64,000 nt of DNA from Przewalskia tangutica (Eukaryota; Streptophyta; Magnoliopsida; Solanales; Solanaceae): NCBI GenBank assembly GCA_029844215.1, contig JAQGDG010000268.1, positions 1 through 64,000 on the forward strand. Reading direction: 5' to 3'. Shown piece by piece: positions 10,211 through 22,797 of the stretch. How positions within the stretch are numbered: the stretch's first letter is position 1; the number at the start of each line of letters is the position of its first letter. Below the pieces are notes generated by a model, which did no database searches, had not been told where the DNA came from, and saw nothing but the letters and a program-made list of their open reading frames with translations. The position numbers and the translations under genes were made by a program.

Positions 10211-12584
10211 TGTCACGACTCCGCTACGGTTCGTGGATCGTGCTCACCGGCACCCAAGTAGTCATACATCGAGTAAATCCAATGAATATAAAACAAGACA
10301 GAAACAATTTATAAAATAAGACACGCGATGTGAAACGCCGCTTTCGCACAATATATATAACTCAAGTTTTGCGCTACATCCCAACTATACAATGGTACCT
10401 GCACTTCTGGCAGTAAATAACTATGGCGATTGTGGTTCGCCATACCCCGATCAGCATAAAACTATCTACAATACAGTGAGATCATACCCAAAAGTTGAGC
10501 TTCCCAGGAAGACGGAGCTTCTAACACCAACGCAGAAAGATCCTAAGGACGTGATCTAGCACCGCTGCCTCTACCGCGGCATTTAACGCAAATTTCCAAA
10601 GAGGTCAGCATAACAGTACCAAGTATGTGAAACTATAAAGTACTTAAATGAAATCAAAGTATTTAAAACCTTTCACAAATACACCGCCTCATCGGCATTG
10701 CACATACACATCACAAACAACAACAAGATAGGAAAATCAGAATAGTCTATTCTAGGCCGCTAATGATCAAGCAAGGCTAATCGCCCATAGTATCATTCTC
10801 ATGCGGCCTAGTCCTCGACTTCCGCACTCGCATAGGTCACACACATCTGCACGAGGTATTCTCAGACGGGCAGCTAACCCCAGATCCGCCAGGCTCCCGC
10901 AGCCCGCATAGCCTCAAAAGACCGCGATGGGCCTCAACAGATCGCATAGGAATTCCCCGCATCGCTAAACACCCGAATGATCAATCTCGAGCATACCGCT
11001 GCCCGCATAGTCTCACGCACCGCATAGCCGATAGACCGCGATCGCGGGCAAGCCCTGATAACAACGCGGGTAGTGATACAATAACAAGACAACGACTTAC
11101 GCATAGCAACGTAAGCACAAAGAAGAATGACCCTTACACGCATTTCAAGACACTAACACGTAGCATCATAACATGTCTACTTATCAAACAAATCGTTACA
11201 CTTAACGTAAATCAATACAAGGCTTTTATAAACAAACAAGTAAATAGTTCCTTTTATCTTTCTTAAGTCATATACCTAACTTCCATAAAGATAGTATAAC
11301 TCTTAAGCTTTTGTTTTAAAACCAAATATTTATCTTCTCTGCAAAAGTGATTCATAGTTCTTTGAAATGCATCGATTCTTATTATTCAGCTTAAGTCAAA
11401 AGACATCACGTAGTTATTATTCAGCTTAAGTCAAACGACATTGCCGTAGTTATTATTCAGCTTAACACATGTACGCCTCACCGCATATATATATGTTAAA
11501 ATATCATGCTTGAAGAATCACATACCTTCTACAAAACCTCCCGCCAGCCGAATATGTCGCTACAGAGAATCAAATTTATAATAGTCACATACATCTATCA
11601 AAGTCTAGACTACTCAAGCGTCATTCTAAACAGAGGGTTCACAATTTACTGGATAGCCTGGGCAAAGACAACCCTACCCATGAGCTATATAAGTTCATCA
11701 GAAAAACAAATTCCATGAGTACGCTTAAATTATTCTTCTTTAAACCCTTCTACCGTGACGATACTCAATTCTATTCTCAGAATATTCTTCTAAGTATTTA
11801 ATACTTATTCTTATACTTCTACAAAGATGATTCTCTAATACAAAAGAGGGTTAGGATTATTTACCCTCTAAGCCCAATAATATCCTGTATAAAAGTCGAT
11901 CCGAGCAAGGCTTAGCTCCTAAGTCAGACGCCCGATAGCTCCAAGGAAACCTGTGGTTCTTCACAACTTACTAAGTACTATGGATTTGGGCTAGGTATTT
12001 TGGGCATTATAACAATACTTAGAAGGCAACTTTTCTACCAAGGGAGTGGGGTAGATTTCGCCAGGCAGTGGGTAGTCCTACCAAACTTCACAAGTGAGGT
12101 GGAGTGTTGACGAACAAGGCCTGGGAGCAGGAGAGGATTTTCAAGACTGAAGATTTGTGGACGAAGAACTCTTCATCTTGGGGTATTTATAGGTCAAGAA
12201 GGGCCAACCAATGGCCAAGATTAAGACAAGTGCAAGGCAAGTGTAGGTGAAGATTTACTCCACACAAATATCCTACCAACTCCTTGACTTGTGCACAAGG
12301 CATAAAAACGTACATGTTAGGTCCATTTCATCCAAACGGACGATTTCAAGTCCACCAATCGAGGGTGCTAAGTGTCGCCTCCCGCTGGTCCAAAATGTTT
12401 CGCCTCTAAAAATCCGCAAAAATTAGAAATGGCATAGCCGAATTTTCCTACGCAAGTCGTGGAAAACGCTTCGCCTGAGAACGCATTCTTTAGTGAGTTG
12501 TGCACAAATAAAAACGCCCAAGGCCAACTTTAAGGCCAACTTTTGCACGATTCCTCACGCATATACTGGAAATACGGTATAACA
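10211..12584 (-). repeat. E1 5' LTR (family A)
   Basis: A 2374-bp LTR from TGTCACGACTCC to GGTATAACA, homologous along its whole length to 2491-4943. A reverse TATA box is at 12181-12192. Differences from its partner LTR are mostly short indels at GC-containing words. Confidence 0.85.
12181..12192 (-). promoter_or_regulatory. TATA box, E1 5' LTR
   Basis: GGGTATTTATAG, reverse of CTATAAATACCC, about 400 bp from the LTR start. This copy would drive transcription of E1. Confidence 0.6.
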
Positions 12585-12893
12585 CTTAGATCTTTACTCG
12601 TGTCGTGAGCTTCATTTCTCCGAGGTTCACTTTGGTACGACTCTCCTCGCGATGTAGATATTTTGTACATTCAGGTATGGCGCCGCCCCGCCATAGTTGT
12701 TTACTTCCTGTAGGTCTGTAGTCCCGCTGTAAAGTCGATGTAAATCGCTCACTTTTGATATGTATATATACGCCGAAGGCGTGTTTTTCTCAGATAAATC
12801 AAGTCATTTCATGTCTTGTTTTATATTCACGACACTGGATGTATGACTACTGGTGCCCGTAAGGCACTCGCCACTTGTCTAACGGTCGTGACA
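12585..12893 (+). repeat. S2: solo LTR, last part
   Basis: Plus-strand LTR end: the GGTATGGCGCCGCCCCGCCATAG block, a TATATATA stretch, and the ending GTGCCCGTAAGGCAC...GGTCGTGACA. It continues the LTR broken at 2490 and is followed directly by the second copy of CCTTC. Confidence 0.8.
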
Positions 12894-13102
12894 CCTTCCC
12901 CCACTTGCCCACAAAAAAACGCCCACCTACTCCCACTATCTCAACAAAAAAATATCTTCCAAGACTTTGATCACTTGACCTTGTCCACTTGGCCATACAA
13001 ATAGTCCAACATGGCCGGGGTGACACATGTCGCCTCCTATCATCCAAAAATATTTCATCTCTAAAAATCCGTAATCTGCTAAAATATTAAAAATGTAGAA
13101 TT
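12894..13102 (-). repeat. L1: split family-B LTR, second part
   Basis: Begins with the target duplication CCTTC, then continues the U3 end of the family-B LTR (compare 16225-16349 and 50200-50360: ...TTCCAAGACTTTGATCACTTGACC...). It is cut at about 13102 by the next LTR, before reaching its own GTATAACA end. Confidence 0.75.
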
Positions 13103-13747
13103 TCACACGACTCGATCCTGCCCGCGGATCGTGCCTTACCCGCACCCTAGTGATACAACATCGTGAGAAAATCAGCGGAAATAAAACTTAAACATGAAAC
13201 AAGAGATATAAAACATGCCAACCAAACGGTTACCTTCTTGTTTATATATAACTAAAAACTTGAACAGTTACATCCTTACAAACCCTGCCCACAACAAGAT
13301 TTCATGCACTTAAGAGTTTTTATACAACATGACGACAGTATTCCCGCCATACCCCGAATGTACAAGTAACTACAAGGATGGGACTATACTAAGAGATAAG
13401 CCTCCGAGAAACGGAGCTTCCCAAACGCTGAATCACGATCCTATGAACGAGATCAACAATCGTGTACTTCACCGCGCATGAACGCAGCCTCAAGGAGCTC
13501 GCATAACAGTACCAAGTATGTGAAATCGAAAATATCAGAATGAAATCATAGTAGTCTATATAAAGGTGAGACACGTGATGATAACCAAACTACAAGACAC
13601 AATAAATAAGGGGCCATGTAAGTCGTGACACACGCCTCAACATCAATCATGCCCGTGGAATACCTTTCCTCATCACGGCATTTATGATATAATAACACCA
13701 AGGAGTACACATGAACACCAAGTCCCACTGAAATATAAACTGCAGAC

Positions 13748-14075
13748 GGCAAGTACGGCGCTAACTACTGATACCAAAGCCGCATCATCAATCGACCGGG
13801 CACGTACGAAGCCAACTACCGATACCAAAGCCGCATTCAACAACACTATACAACCAAACCACGGTTCGAGCACGGCAAGTACGTAAAGCCAACTACCGAT
13901 ACCAAAGCCGTGTCACGTGACCGGGCAAGTACGGGCTAACTACTGATACCAAGGTCAGATCACGAGACTTCGCCACTAAACCGAACGGCAAGCACGGCTA
14001 ACTACCAGATGCCAAAGCCTAATCACCACGACTTCGGGCAAGTACGCAGAGCCAACTACCGTGATACCAAAGCCG
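13748..14075 (-). repeat. Tandem repeats in family-B LTR 1 leader
   Basis: About six degenerate units built on GGCAAGTACG...GCTAACTACC-GATACCAAAGCC, spaced roughly 50-75 bp. They lie between TATA box and primer site, so they would be transcribed. Matching blocks are at 47691-48008 and 53566-53959. Families A and C and E3 have unrelated repeats in the same place. Confidence 0.75.
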
Positions 14076-16023
14076 AATCAAGATAACTCACGGAGAGCTA
14101 GTCCATGGAATAACACTATCAACCGTAAGCGCACTGCGGAATCCTCCACCGCCAGACGCCCTAGTAAGATCATAACAAATCATCCGACCTCCATCGGAGA
14201 GACGCCGGTATAGAAATACAATACTAGCACGACAAGGCTATCACACGCAAACACGTGCAAGTTACACACAACTCAAGGTACTTTCATTTTATGCCAAAGT
14301 CCGTGTTTTAATCCCCGTGCAGTACTACGTGACGCTAAATTCTTTTTAAAAGATCCATTTCTTTACAAAGGTCACCCGACGCTCGTGATTATAAAAATAA
14401 GAGTGACTAACATTTTAAGTAAACTAAAACAACTTCCATACTTTCCTTTTTAAACCAAATTAAGACAATATCATGCCTTCTTTTTAGATCAAAACACTTC
14501 TCCTTTTAAAGTCAAGTTACAACATTCTTTTCCAAAGTTCAAGTTTGCCTAATTTCAAATATTCACGCCTCTTATTTTCGAAAGGTTTCAGAGGGTCATA
14601 GTCTTAATCACTTAATAACATAATTCTCTTTTAAAACAATTTGAGTAACATATGCCTTAATTGTGAGTAGGTTAATCTTGTTTATAACAATCTTATTAAA
14701 GCAGCCATGATCTAGGAAATGTAGTACAATTTTGTCTTATCTTAGCTTCTATGCAGATGGAGGTTTCTACTGGTTTTAATATAATTAATTATTTGTCAAT
14801 ACATTTTCCTTTATTAACGCCGCAGCGGTCTGCTCGATACTTATTCTCATTTCCAAAATCGTAAAAACATTATTCTTTAAAACTAAGTACTCATTCCTCA
14901 CGAACGAGGTTTCACACTTTTAACAAAATTCATATCAATTCAATTAAGTCAAGTCTCTTATCTTTTAAGATCAAGTCTCTTAACTTAAAATCAATAAACC
15001 ATTCTTTTTATCTTCTTAAGTCGTTATACCTAACTTCCCATAAAGCTAGTATAACTTTTAAGCTTTCAAAACCAAGTATTACTCTTATTTCAAAACGATT
15101 CTTAATTCTTTTTAAAATACTTCAAGATTCTTATCATTTAGACTCAAGTCAAAAGACATCAAGTAAAACCACATTCGCTAACACACGACGCTCACCGCAT
15201 ATATATATATTCTTTAAAATATCATGCCAAGAGGATGTGAAGAATCACATACCTCGCGACGACACGACAATTAGCAAATAGCTCCAAAGTATCAGAGTCC
15301 CGCTAGCCTTTTCCACCCTTCGAGTAGAATACGCTACTCGCAAAGATTTCCAACCTATAACGGCCATACAAGTCTATCAACGCCTAGACTACTCAGGAAT
15401 AATTCTAGATACAAGATTCTTATTTTATGGAAAATCTACAAGACTTCCTCACACGCCAAACTACACAAGTTCATCAGAAATACACCCCATGTAAGTATGG
15501 GGCCTCGCTTCTTTTATTCCATCCTTATATACGCCTTATACTCATATCTAAGCTACTCTTATATGTAATCTCCAATTACAATAGAAGGATAAGAGTATTT
15601 ACTCTCGATAAGCCCACAATTATCCAAGTTTAAAAGTCGATCCCGAGCAAGGTTTAGCTCATATTCTCAGACGCTCCAATTCTCCAAGAAACCCTTAAGT
15701 TCTACACAACTTCTACTTAATACTTCAACCAACTTATGAAGATTTTTCCTAGTGGTTTCGCAAGGACTAGTTAAGTATAGTAGTATTTTTTCCTGCTTTA
15801 GTATGTGAGGTAACTGGGAATACTACAGGTATTTGGGCTAAGGTATTTTGGAGATAGTAATAATACTGAGAATATTTTCTACCAAGGAGCTTGGACGAAA
15901 CTATAAGAAGTGTGAGGTGTTTCGCAAACACTTAGGCAGTGAGGGAGTCGAGACGAGAACACTACTACAAGGAGAGGATTTGAGACTTAGAAAACGCGGA
16001 GTGGACGAAGAAGTCTTCAACCT

Positions 16024-16036
16024 GGGGGTATTTATA
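16024..16036 (-). promoter_or_regulatory. TATA box, family-B LTR 1
   Basis: GGGGGTATTTATAG, reverse of CTATAAATACCCCC, about 100 bp downstream (in LTR sense) of the palindrome pair. Confidence 0.6.
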
Positions 16037-16130
16037 GAGCCTTCAATGGCCAAGATTAAAACAAACGGAGGCGGGATTAGGATCCATGTGAAAGATGAGG
16101 TTTTCCAACCAATTGTCCACCACAATGTTG

Positions 16131-16170
16131 GGACATATGTCCACCACAACATTGGGACATATGTCCCCCA
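16131..16170. promoter_or_regulatory. Paired GGGACATATGTCC palindromes, family-B LTR 1
   Basis: Two perfect dyads around CATATG, the second extending to the 14-bp palindrome GGGACATATGTCCC. They sit just upstream of the TATA box in LTR sense, as in LTR B2 (50094-50132). Confidence 0.55.
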
Positions 16171-16349
16171 CAACAAAGAGCCATGTGGCCTCCACTAAGC
16201 TCACAAAACCGGCCCACTTTACCTACCACCACTACCCAAAACTATCTTGCAAGACTTGACCATTTGACCTGTCCACTTGGCCACATTTTTGTTCAACTCA
16301 CGCCAACTAAGGGTGACACACGCCGCCTCCGATTGGTCCAAAATATTTC

Positions 16350-16395
16350 GCCACGCATCTGCCCGGCCCGTGGATCGCGACTTAACACACATCTC
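16350..16395 (-). repeat. E2 3' LTR remnant
   Basis: GCCACGCATCTGCCCGGCCC then GTGGATCG, a worn copy of the TGTCACGACCTGCCCGG LTR end, followed abruptly by RT-region sequence. This marks an internal deletion of roughly 4.5 kb relative to E1. Confidence 0.6.
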
Positions 16396-16403
16396 ACCGA
16401 TGC

Positions 16404-17300
16404 CCGACGATCACAATACACGACATAACCATCCGACCTCCGAAGAGTAAGAACGGGGCGCCGCCGCCTTCTTTCAAGAATCGAAACCGCCACAAGCATC
16501 ACCATCAAACTTAGCCGCTCGAGTCACCAGTCAATGGTGCGTAGATAGAAGCAAACTTCTACGAACCGCCGAGCACAACTCGCGAGGCCCGTAAAGTCGC
16601 GAACCTCTCGGAGTAGTAGTCTAGGCTAAGTCCTCGATCGCTTCGATTCGCCAGATTCACTGAACGCCATCACCACAATATGCCCAACAAAAGCCACCGG
16701 TTTTTCTAACTAAAACTCACATTTGGAAAACTTGGCGATAATCGCTGATCCTGAGAATCACAAGACAAGCCTCAAACGCTCGTGATGCTCCTCGCCTGAG
16801 CGAATAAACTAAGATATCATCAATGAACACTATCACAAACGTGTCCAAAAATGGTTTGAACACTTGCTCATCAAATCCATGAATACCACGAGCATTTGTC
16901 AACCCAAAAGACATGACTCAACTCATAATGCCCGCATCGGTCCGAATGCACCCTGTGGACATCCACCTCTCACTCGCACTGATGATATCCCGAACGCAGA
17001 TCAATCTGGAGAAACATCTCGCGCTCGCAATCGTCGAACAAATCATCAATCCGGGAAGGGTATTCGTTTAATGGTCACCTTGTTCACCGCTCAGAATCAA
17101 CACACATGCGCAGCTGGCCCCGCCCTTCTTCTTCAGAACAATACCGCGCTTCTGGAGAAACACTAGGTCCGGATGAAGCCCTTCTCCAAAGAAATCTCTC
17201 ACCGGTCCTTCAACTCTCTCAACTCGCAAAGCCATTCTCATGGCGAATGGAAATAAAGCCGAGTGTCCGCAAAGACATCGATACAAAACTCTATCTCTCT
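16404..17300 (-). pseudogene. E2 reverse transcriptase (partial)
   Basis: The clearest RT in the window. The frame 16717-16914 on the minus strand reads MSFGLTNARGIH, then FVIVFIDDILVYS, the catalytic FIDD box (the two aspartates bind metal) of Ty3/gypsy RT. A residue segment between them (FDEQVFKPFLD) is as expected for the palm. The finger region at about 17100-17160 is frame-shifted. The thumb end is lost at the deletion joint near 16400. It would copy element RNA into cDNA but is incomplete. Confidence 0.75.
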
Positions 17301-17399
17301 CGTGAGGGATACCCGAGGTCGCCTCGAAATACGCCCGGGAACTCTCGATTACCGAATCGATCAAAATCTGCACCGCAAATTCCTCAAGATTAAACACCC

Positions 17400-17850
17400 G
17401 AACGATGGTAGATATACCCTTCGCACCATCTTCCTAGCAATTTCGAGGTAAGAAATAAACTTACCTCTACGATACGTTGTTTCTCCCACACAACAACCGC
17501 CTCAGAAACCGAACCGCATTACTTCTCTCCTAGCTTCACATTGGCGTAGCAAGTTTCAGCCAATCCATCCCCATGATCACATCGAAATCGGGCCATGTCC
17601 AACTCTATCAAGTCGCCAGTGGTCCATTTAATCAGATATGGTCATCGACAAGCTTCCTATATACCCGCCGAGCTACCACCGAATCACCCATCGCGTAGCT
17701 ACTCAAAGCGGCTCCATGGACTCAGCTCTATCCCTATCCTACTAGCAATAAGCGGAGATATATGTGACGTAGTAGAACCAGATCTATCAAGGCATACACA
17801 TCAAACTCGGGAACCGAGCAGCGTACTGCGTGACGACATCAGCGAGGCTC
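17400..17850 (-). pseudogene. E2 protease region (broken)
   Basis: The minus strand near 17775-17810 reads FDVYALID followed by a shifted copy of the GST loop, matching the E1 protease motif at 8527-8545. It lies between RT and gag. Confidence 0.5.
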
Positions 17851-19108
17851 TCCGATCCCGCTACCGACAAGGCATAAATGCGTTCGAGGACCGCGAATCG
17901 ACCCGCGCCACGACTCCGCCGACTCGCTGGTCCACGAGAACCCCGCCCGGCGGTAATCGTAGGGACGGGCAACCGCAATGCACTGTGAGGCCGAGCCCTA
18001 CCACCGCCACGCCTGGCCTGACAGCCTCGCAGTGACCCCGCTGCCACAATCGTAATAAGTTCCCGGGCGCACTCACACTTCCCGTATGGATCTACCGACG
18101 CCACACCGGCGGATGGTCCCGATCGCCGCACTCGCCGCTCGACGCTCGCCCCGGGCCCTCGGTTCGCCCGAATACTCGCCGTGGCCGAGGACGGCGCAGA
18201 GTGCTCAGCCGGGCCGGTGTACCCAGATCGCCGCCGAGGCCACCACGATTGCCACCAAAAGACCCTCCCGCCCCGGCCTTCTTCTCGCCGCTGTCACAAC
18301 TCGCCGCTTCTACGCCTCGCATCTGGCGCGCGAGCTCAGATACGTAATATCCATGCTCGGGCCAAGAGCTACACCCGCACAAGACTCGCCATATAATCAT
18401 CTAGCCCGCGACGAACGACGCACTCGCCCTCCATATTCGCACTAACGCAGGGACATATCGAGCCAACGAATCAAATCTCAACGCTGTACTCCCTAACGGT
18501 AGCGCCCTTCTCGCCAAAGAACAAAAATCTATCGCCCGCGGCCTCTCTCATCCGTGGAGGCAAGCAGTGAGTGAGAAAGGCCTCCAAAACTCGCCCCATA
18601 CCGCCGAGGCGCATGCTCTCCCGAAAGCTCCCACGAATCAAACCAATCGATCGCGTATCACGCACCGACGCGAACCGGCGTCACAGACTTCCGCCTCGAT
18701 CACCCGCATGATCCTCTCAGAATCGACGGATGAACTCGCGATCATCCTCCCTGGCCGCACCCGAAAACTCGCGGCTACAACTCAGAAATCTCGTAGTCTC
18801 AAACTATTCGCCTCGTGAATCCACGGTACTATCGGGCCGAACTGAATCGCCGTGATCCACTCGCCTCATGTTCGCCACGATCCCGCCAAGAATCGCCATC
18901 TCTTCAGAATCCATCTCATCCGCTTCCTGCCGCTGGACCTGAGGCGTAGGTACTGGTCTCTCACCATCGCCGCGCCCTAAACCTCCTGGGTCGGGCGCGC
19001 GGAACTCGCCGCCTCGCATAGATCGGGCTCGAGCCTCGTGACTTCTGTCATACTAGCGCCTCCTCGCCGCTTTGCCCTTCTCGGGTCCGGTTGCTTTACG
19101 CGAGGCAT
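17850..19108 (-). pseudogene. E2 gag (broken)
   Basis: Starts at the conserved ATG (19108, ATGCCTCGCGTAAAGC) and aligns by position with the gag of family B (45558-46844). No long frame survives, and zinc-knuckle cysteines near 18040-18100 can be matched only in pieces. Role: particle protein and RNA binding. Confidence 0.55.
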
Positions 19109-19293
19109 AATCATATGGTGCGAGTACGTTAGCTGGTCCAACCTATAACACGCCTTCTAAAGCACGATCTCAGAGTGAGAAGAATGGAAACTAATCCTAA
19201 ATATCCTATAGCCTCCTCGACATCAAGGCGTGCACAACACACCGATAATCAAGACTCTACTAGATACGGTTCAGACACTTTCCGAGGATTAAT

Positions 19294-19304
19294 GCTCGAT
19301 ACTA
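19294..19304 (-). promoter_or_regulatory. E2 primer-binding site
   Basis: GCTCGATACTA next to the 5' LTR, a damaged reverse copy of TGGTATCAGAGC (3' end of initiator tRNA-Met). Confidence 0.6.
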
Positions 19305-19308
19305 CTTT

Positions 19309-19594
19309 TGTCACGACCTGCTCGGTTCGGATCGTGCCTTACCCGGGCACCCAAGTAGTCATACATCAGAGTAATCAGCAGAACATAAGACAAGACAGGA
19401 AACATTATAAAAATAAACAGCTTTATCTGATGAAAAGCTTGCCTTTCAAGATATATATATAACCCAAGTTTTGCAGCTTACATCCCAAATGTACAATAGA
19501 CTACTGCACTTCTAAAGCAGAACCACTATGGTGATGGTTCTCACATACCCCGAATGTACAAAACTATCTACAATACAGGAGATCATACCTAAAA
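19309..19594 (-). repeat. E2 5' LTR, part 1
   Basis: TGTCACGACCTG through the conserved LTR-end block up to ...GATCATACCTAAAA, where the family-C array begins. It continues at 33816 with CAAAGTAGAGCC. Confidence 0.8.
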
Positions 19595-22500
19595 TGTCAC
19601 GACCCCACCTCTGCCCGTGATCGTGCCTTACCCCGGCACCCTAGGATACAACATCGAGAAAATCAGTGAAATAAAACATGAACATGAAATAAGAGATATT
19701 ATAAGTAAACAGCAACCAAAACAGCTTGCTCGTGATATAGACATACAAACCCGAATGCTTTAATCCTTTACAACCCCGCCACAACAAGATTTCATGCACT
19801 TCTAAGATTTACAACAACTATGACGGTATTGGCCCCGCCATACCCCCGAATGTACAAGAACCTACAACTCGTGGAACACATACTAAAGATAAGCTCCAAG
19901 GAACTGAGCTTCCCAATACGCCGAAAGGTGATCCTAAAAGCTGGATCGACAATGTATTTCTACTCGCAGATTTAACGCAGCCTCAAGGAGGTCAAGACAA
20001 CAGTACCAAGTATGTGAAATCGAAATATCAGAAGTAAATCATAACAATATATAAAGGTGAGACATGTATGATGACCAAAATACAAGATGCAACATAAAAG
20101 CAAGCCAAGTCGTGACTCACGCCTCAAAGTCATCACTAAAATATAACTACGGGTCTCACGCCCACAACACCAATCATGTTCGTGATCACGGCCGCATGCC
20201 CCGACTCGTGACGGTAAACATGTCCATGACGCAACAATAATGACAATGCCGCATGGCCACATGCCCCGAATTTCGTGACGGTAGACACGCCCATGTAACA
20301 TCAACAACAATATATCGTGATCAACCTCGGCCGACGGCCACATGTCCCCTGACTCAGACGGCAGATACATGTCCATGTAACATCAATCAATCAAGACAAC
20401 AATCAAAATGAAACATACCCGTGGAATTCTTCACCGCCAAGACGCTCCAAGTAAGTTCTCAACAAGTCAACCGACCCTCCATCGAGACGCCAGAATCACG
20501 TAAATACAACACTTGCACAACAAAGGCTATCATCACAAGCATAGGCAGGTTTCACCACAACAAGCATAGGCAAGTCATACACAACTCAAAGTACTTTCAT
20601 TTTATGCCAAAGTCCGGGTTTTAACCATAAAGTAATACGTACGTTAAATTCCTTTTAAAGAGATTCATTCCTTTATAAAAGTCACCCGACACTGTAGTAT
20701 AAAAAAATAGAGTGACTCACATTTTTAGGTAAACCAAAACACTTTCCTTCTTAACAACATTCTTTTCCCTAAAGTTCCAGTTTGCCTAATTTCACTTACT
20801 CAAGTCTCTTTATTTTAGAAAAGTTTCATAGTTCATAGTCTTAATCATTTAAGAATATAATTCTCCTTTAAACAACTGAGAAAACATATGCCTTATACGA
20901 GTGTATGTTATTCTGCTCATAATCAATCTTATTAAGCAAACATGATCTAGAAAATGTAATATCATTTTGTCTCATCTAGCTTCTATGCAGATGGAGGTTT
21001 CTACTGTTTTAATATAATACTTCATTTATTCAAGACATTTTCCTTTTATAACGCCGCAAAGGGTTTGTCGATACAAATTCGATTCAAATCGATAACATTC
21101 TTAAGCCGCTATACCTAACATCCCATAAAGCTAGTATAACTCTTAAGTTTTCAAAACACAATACTACACTTCTTTCAAAACGATTCATAAATCTTTTGAA
21201 ATACTTCAAGTTTTATTATAACGCCCTGCCGCTTATAAATCAAATCGCTTATCTTTAAAACCACAACCCATTTTCTTACCTACATAAAGTCGTTATAACC
21301 AACTTCCCATAAAGCCGTTATAACACTTTATGTTTCAAACCAATCGATACATTAAACACACGTACGCTCACCGTACTACATAGTTATACACATATCATGC
21401 TGTAACAGATAGAAGAGGTTCACATACCGCGACGATTATCGACTAATAGCAAAATGCTCCAAGTACCTCAACCACCGCTACTCCTTAAGCCACGATTGCA
21501 CCACACGTAGTACTTCAACCTATAAGGCCACAAGGCGCTTATTAACATCTAGATCTCATCATTCCATATTCTACGTAAAATTCAAAGACTCTCCCCGCAA
21601 TCAGAAATCTCTCCCCTTATCGAGGCCGCCACCAAGCCAAACATGGGGTTAACACGCCTAACCTGACGTACATTCTACTACACAAGAATGCTACACAAGC
21701 TCATCAGAAACAGCCCTATGTAAATACAAATAGCTTCTTCTTTATTATCCTTCTATGACATCGCTCAATTCTTATTCAGCTTAAGTCAAAAGACATTACG
21801 ATTTAACCACGCTCAGCCTATTCAATATTCATTCTATATATAGTATACTTCAACTATATATTCTAACAATCATGTAATTTCCAATTACAATAGGACAAGA
21901 TATTTACCTCGATAAGCCCAAAATTATCCGAGTTAAACGTCGCCCCGAACAAGGTTTAGCTCCTACCCTGCACTCCAAAACGCCCAAGAAACCCTTAGAA
22001 GTGTCTACCCCACTTCTACTTAATACTTCAACTACGGTGAATATTTTTCCTGTGGTTTCGCTAGTACAAAGCGAGGTATAATCAGATTTTCCTGTTTTTC
22101 AGATAAAGTGGTACTTTGGAAAGTACTATAAGGTATATGGCTAGAGTATTTTGGGCATTATAACAATACTAGAGAGTATTTCTATACCACAAAAGGGGTA
22201 TTTATACGAGACAACTAGGCTGGTGGTACCCCACGCCAAGCCTCACTCAAAAGTGGGTTTCGCTGGCCAGCTCTCAGCGGAGGGCTTGGACGATTTCAAG
22301 ACAAGAGGAGGGAGTATTGAGACTTAGAAAGATTGCTCATGTTTTTGGATGAAGAAAGTCTTCAACTAGAGGGTATTTATAGTCAAGTAAGGCCAACCAA
22401 CGGCCAAGATGAGGACAATTGTAAGGCAAGTGCAGGCTAGATTTAAGCCATGCACCTTATCCATCTACCACAACAACTTGCACAAAATATCCTACCTAAC

Positions 22501-22766
22501 CCAACTCACCATTTTCATCCAACTTAGCCGCCACTCTTCCAATTGTAGGTGACAAGGTCGCCTCTCTCGCTGTCCAAAATGTTTCGTGTCTCAAAAATCC
22601 GCAAAAATAATAAATGACATAGCCGAATTTTCCTACGAAAGTCGTGGAAACGCTTCATCAAAAACGACTCTAATCGCGCCAGGTACAATTTTCAAACTAG
22701 CCAATCTTTAAGGCTTAAATTATTATACGCACGCCTCACGCATATACTCAAAATACGGGTATAACA
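19595..22766 (-). repeat. Family-C LTR 1
   Basis: 3172 bp from TGTCACGACCCC to GGGTATAACA. It contains three leader repeats with the CATGTCCATG word (20190-20375) and two reverse TATA-like boxes (22196-22207 and 22371-22382). It is the outer 3' LTR of the array. Confidence 0.85.
20190..20375 (-). repeat. Leader tandem repeats, family-C LTR 1
   Basis: Three degenerate 60-80 bp units with GGCCACATGCCCC ... GACGGTAGACA ... CCCATGTAACATCAA. Equivalent blocks are at 25660-25865 and 31185-31390. E3, otherwise a family-C relative, has a different 33-bp repeat here. Confidence 0.7.
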
Positions 22767-22797
22767 TTCTTCCTTAGAAACATTCGTCCCGAATGTT
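22767..22797 (-). promoter_or_regulatory. Polypurine tract and dyad, family-C unit 1
   Basis: TTCTTCCTTAG (purine-rich on the minus strand) followed by the perfect dyad AACATTCGTCCCGAATGTT at 22779-22797. Confidence 0.7.

Larger units (their letters stand above)
2491..12584 (-). mobile_element. E1: full-length Ty3/gypsy retrotransposon
   Basis: A complete 10.1-kb element read on the minus strand: 5' LTR 10211-12584, degraded primer site, gag, protease, RT, RNase H, integrase, polypurine tract, 3' LTR 2491-4943. This gag-PR-RT-RH-IN order defines Ty3/gypsy. It interrupts solo LTR S2, whose sequence resumes on the other side. The flanking pentamers (cattc left, cttag right) do not match exactly, so the duplication is eroded or miscalled. 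All protein domains are recognisable only in pieces because of dense small indels. The element is not coding-competent as read. Confidence 0.85.
13103..16349 (-). repeat. Family-B LTR 1, main part
   Basis: Starts near TTCACACGACTCG (a damaged TGTCACGACC-type end) and runs through a six-unit tandem repeat (13748-14075), AT-rich leader, TATA box (16024-16036) and palindrome pair (16131-16170). It breaks at 16349 with ATTTC where E2 enters, and resumes at 44418. Confidence 0.8.

Noticed and set aside
2491..12584. Exact target-site duplication for E1
   Set aside because: Flanking pentamers cattc and cttag do not match; the nest position is supported only by the rejoining of S2.
15848..16198. 116-codon plus-strand open frame in family-B LTR 1
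   Set aside because: Antisense to the LTR promoter region and spans the TATA box and palindromes; no protein resemblance and not kept in LTR 2.
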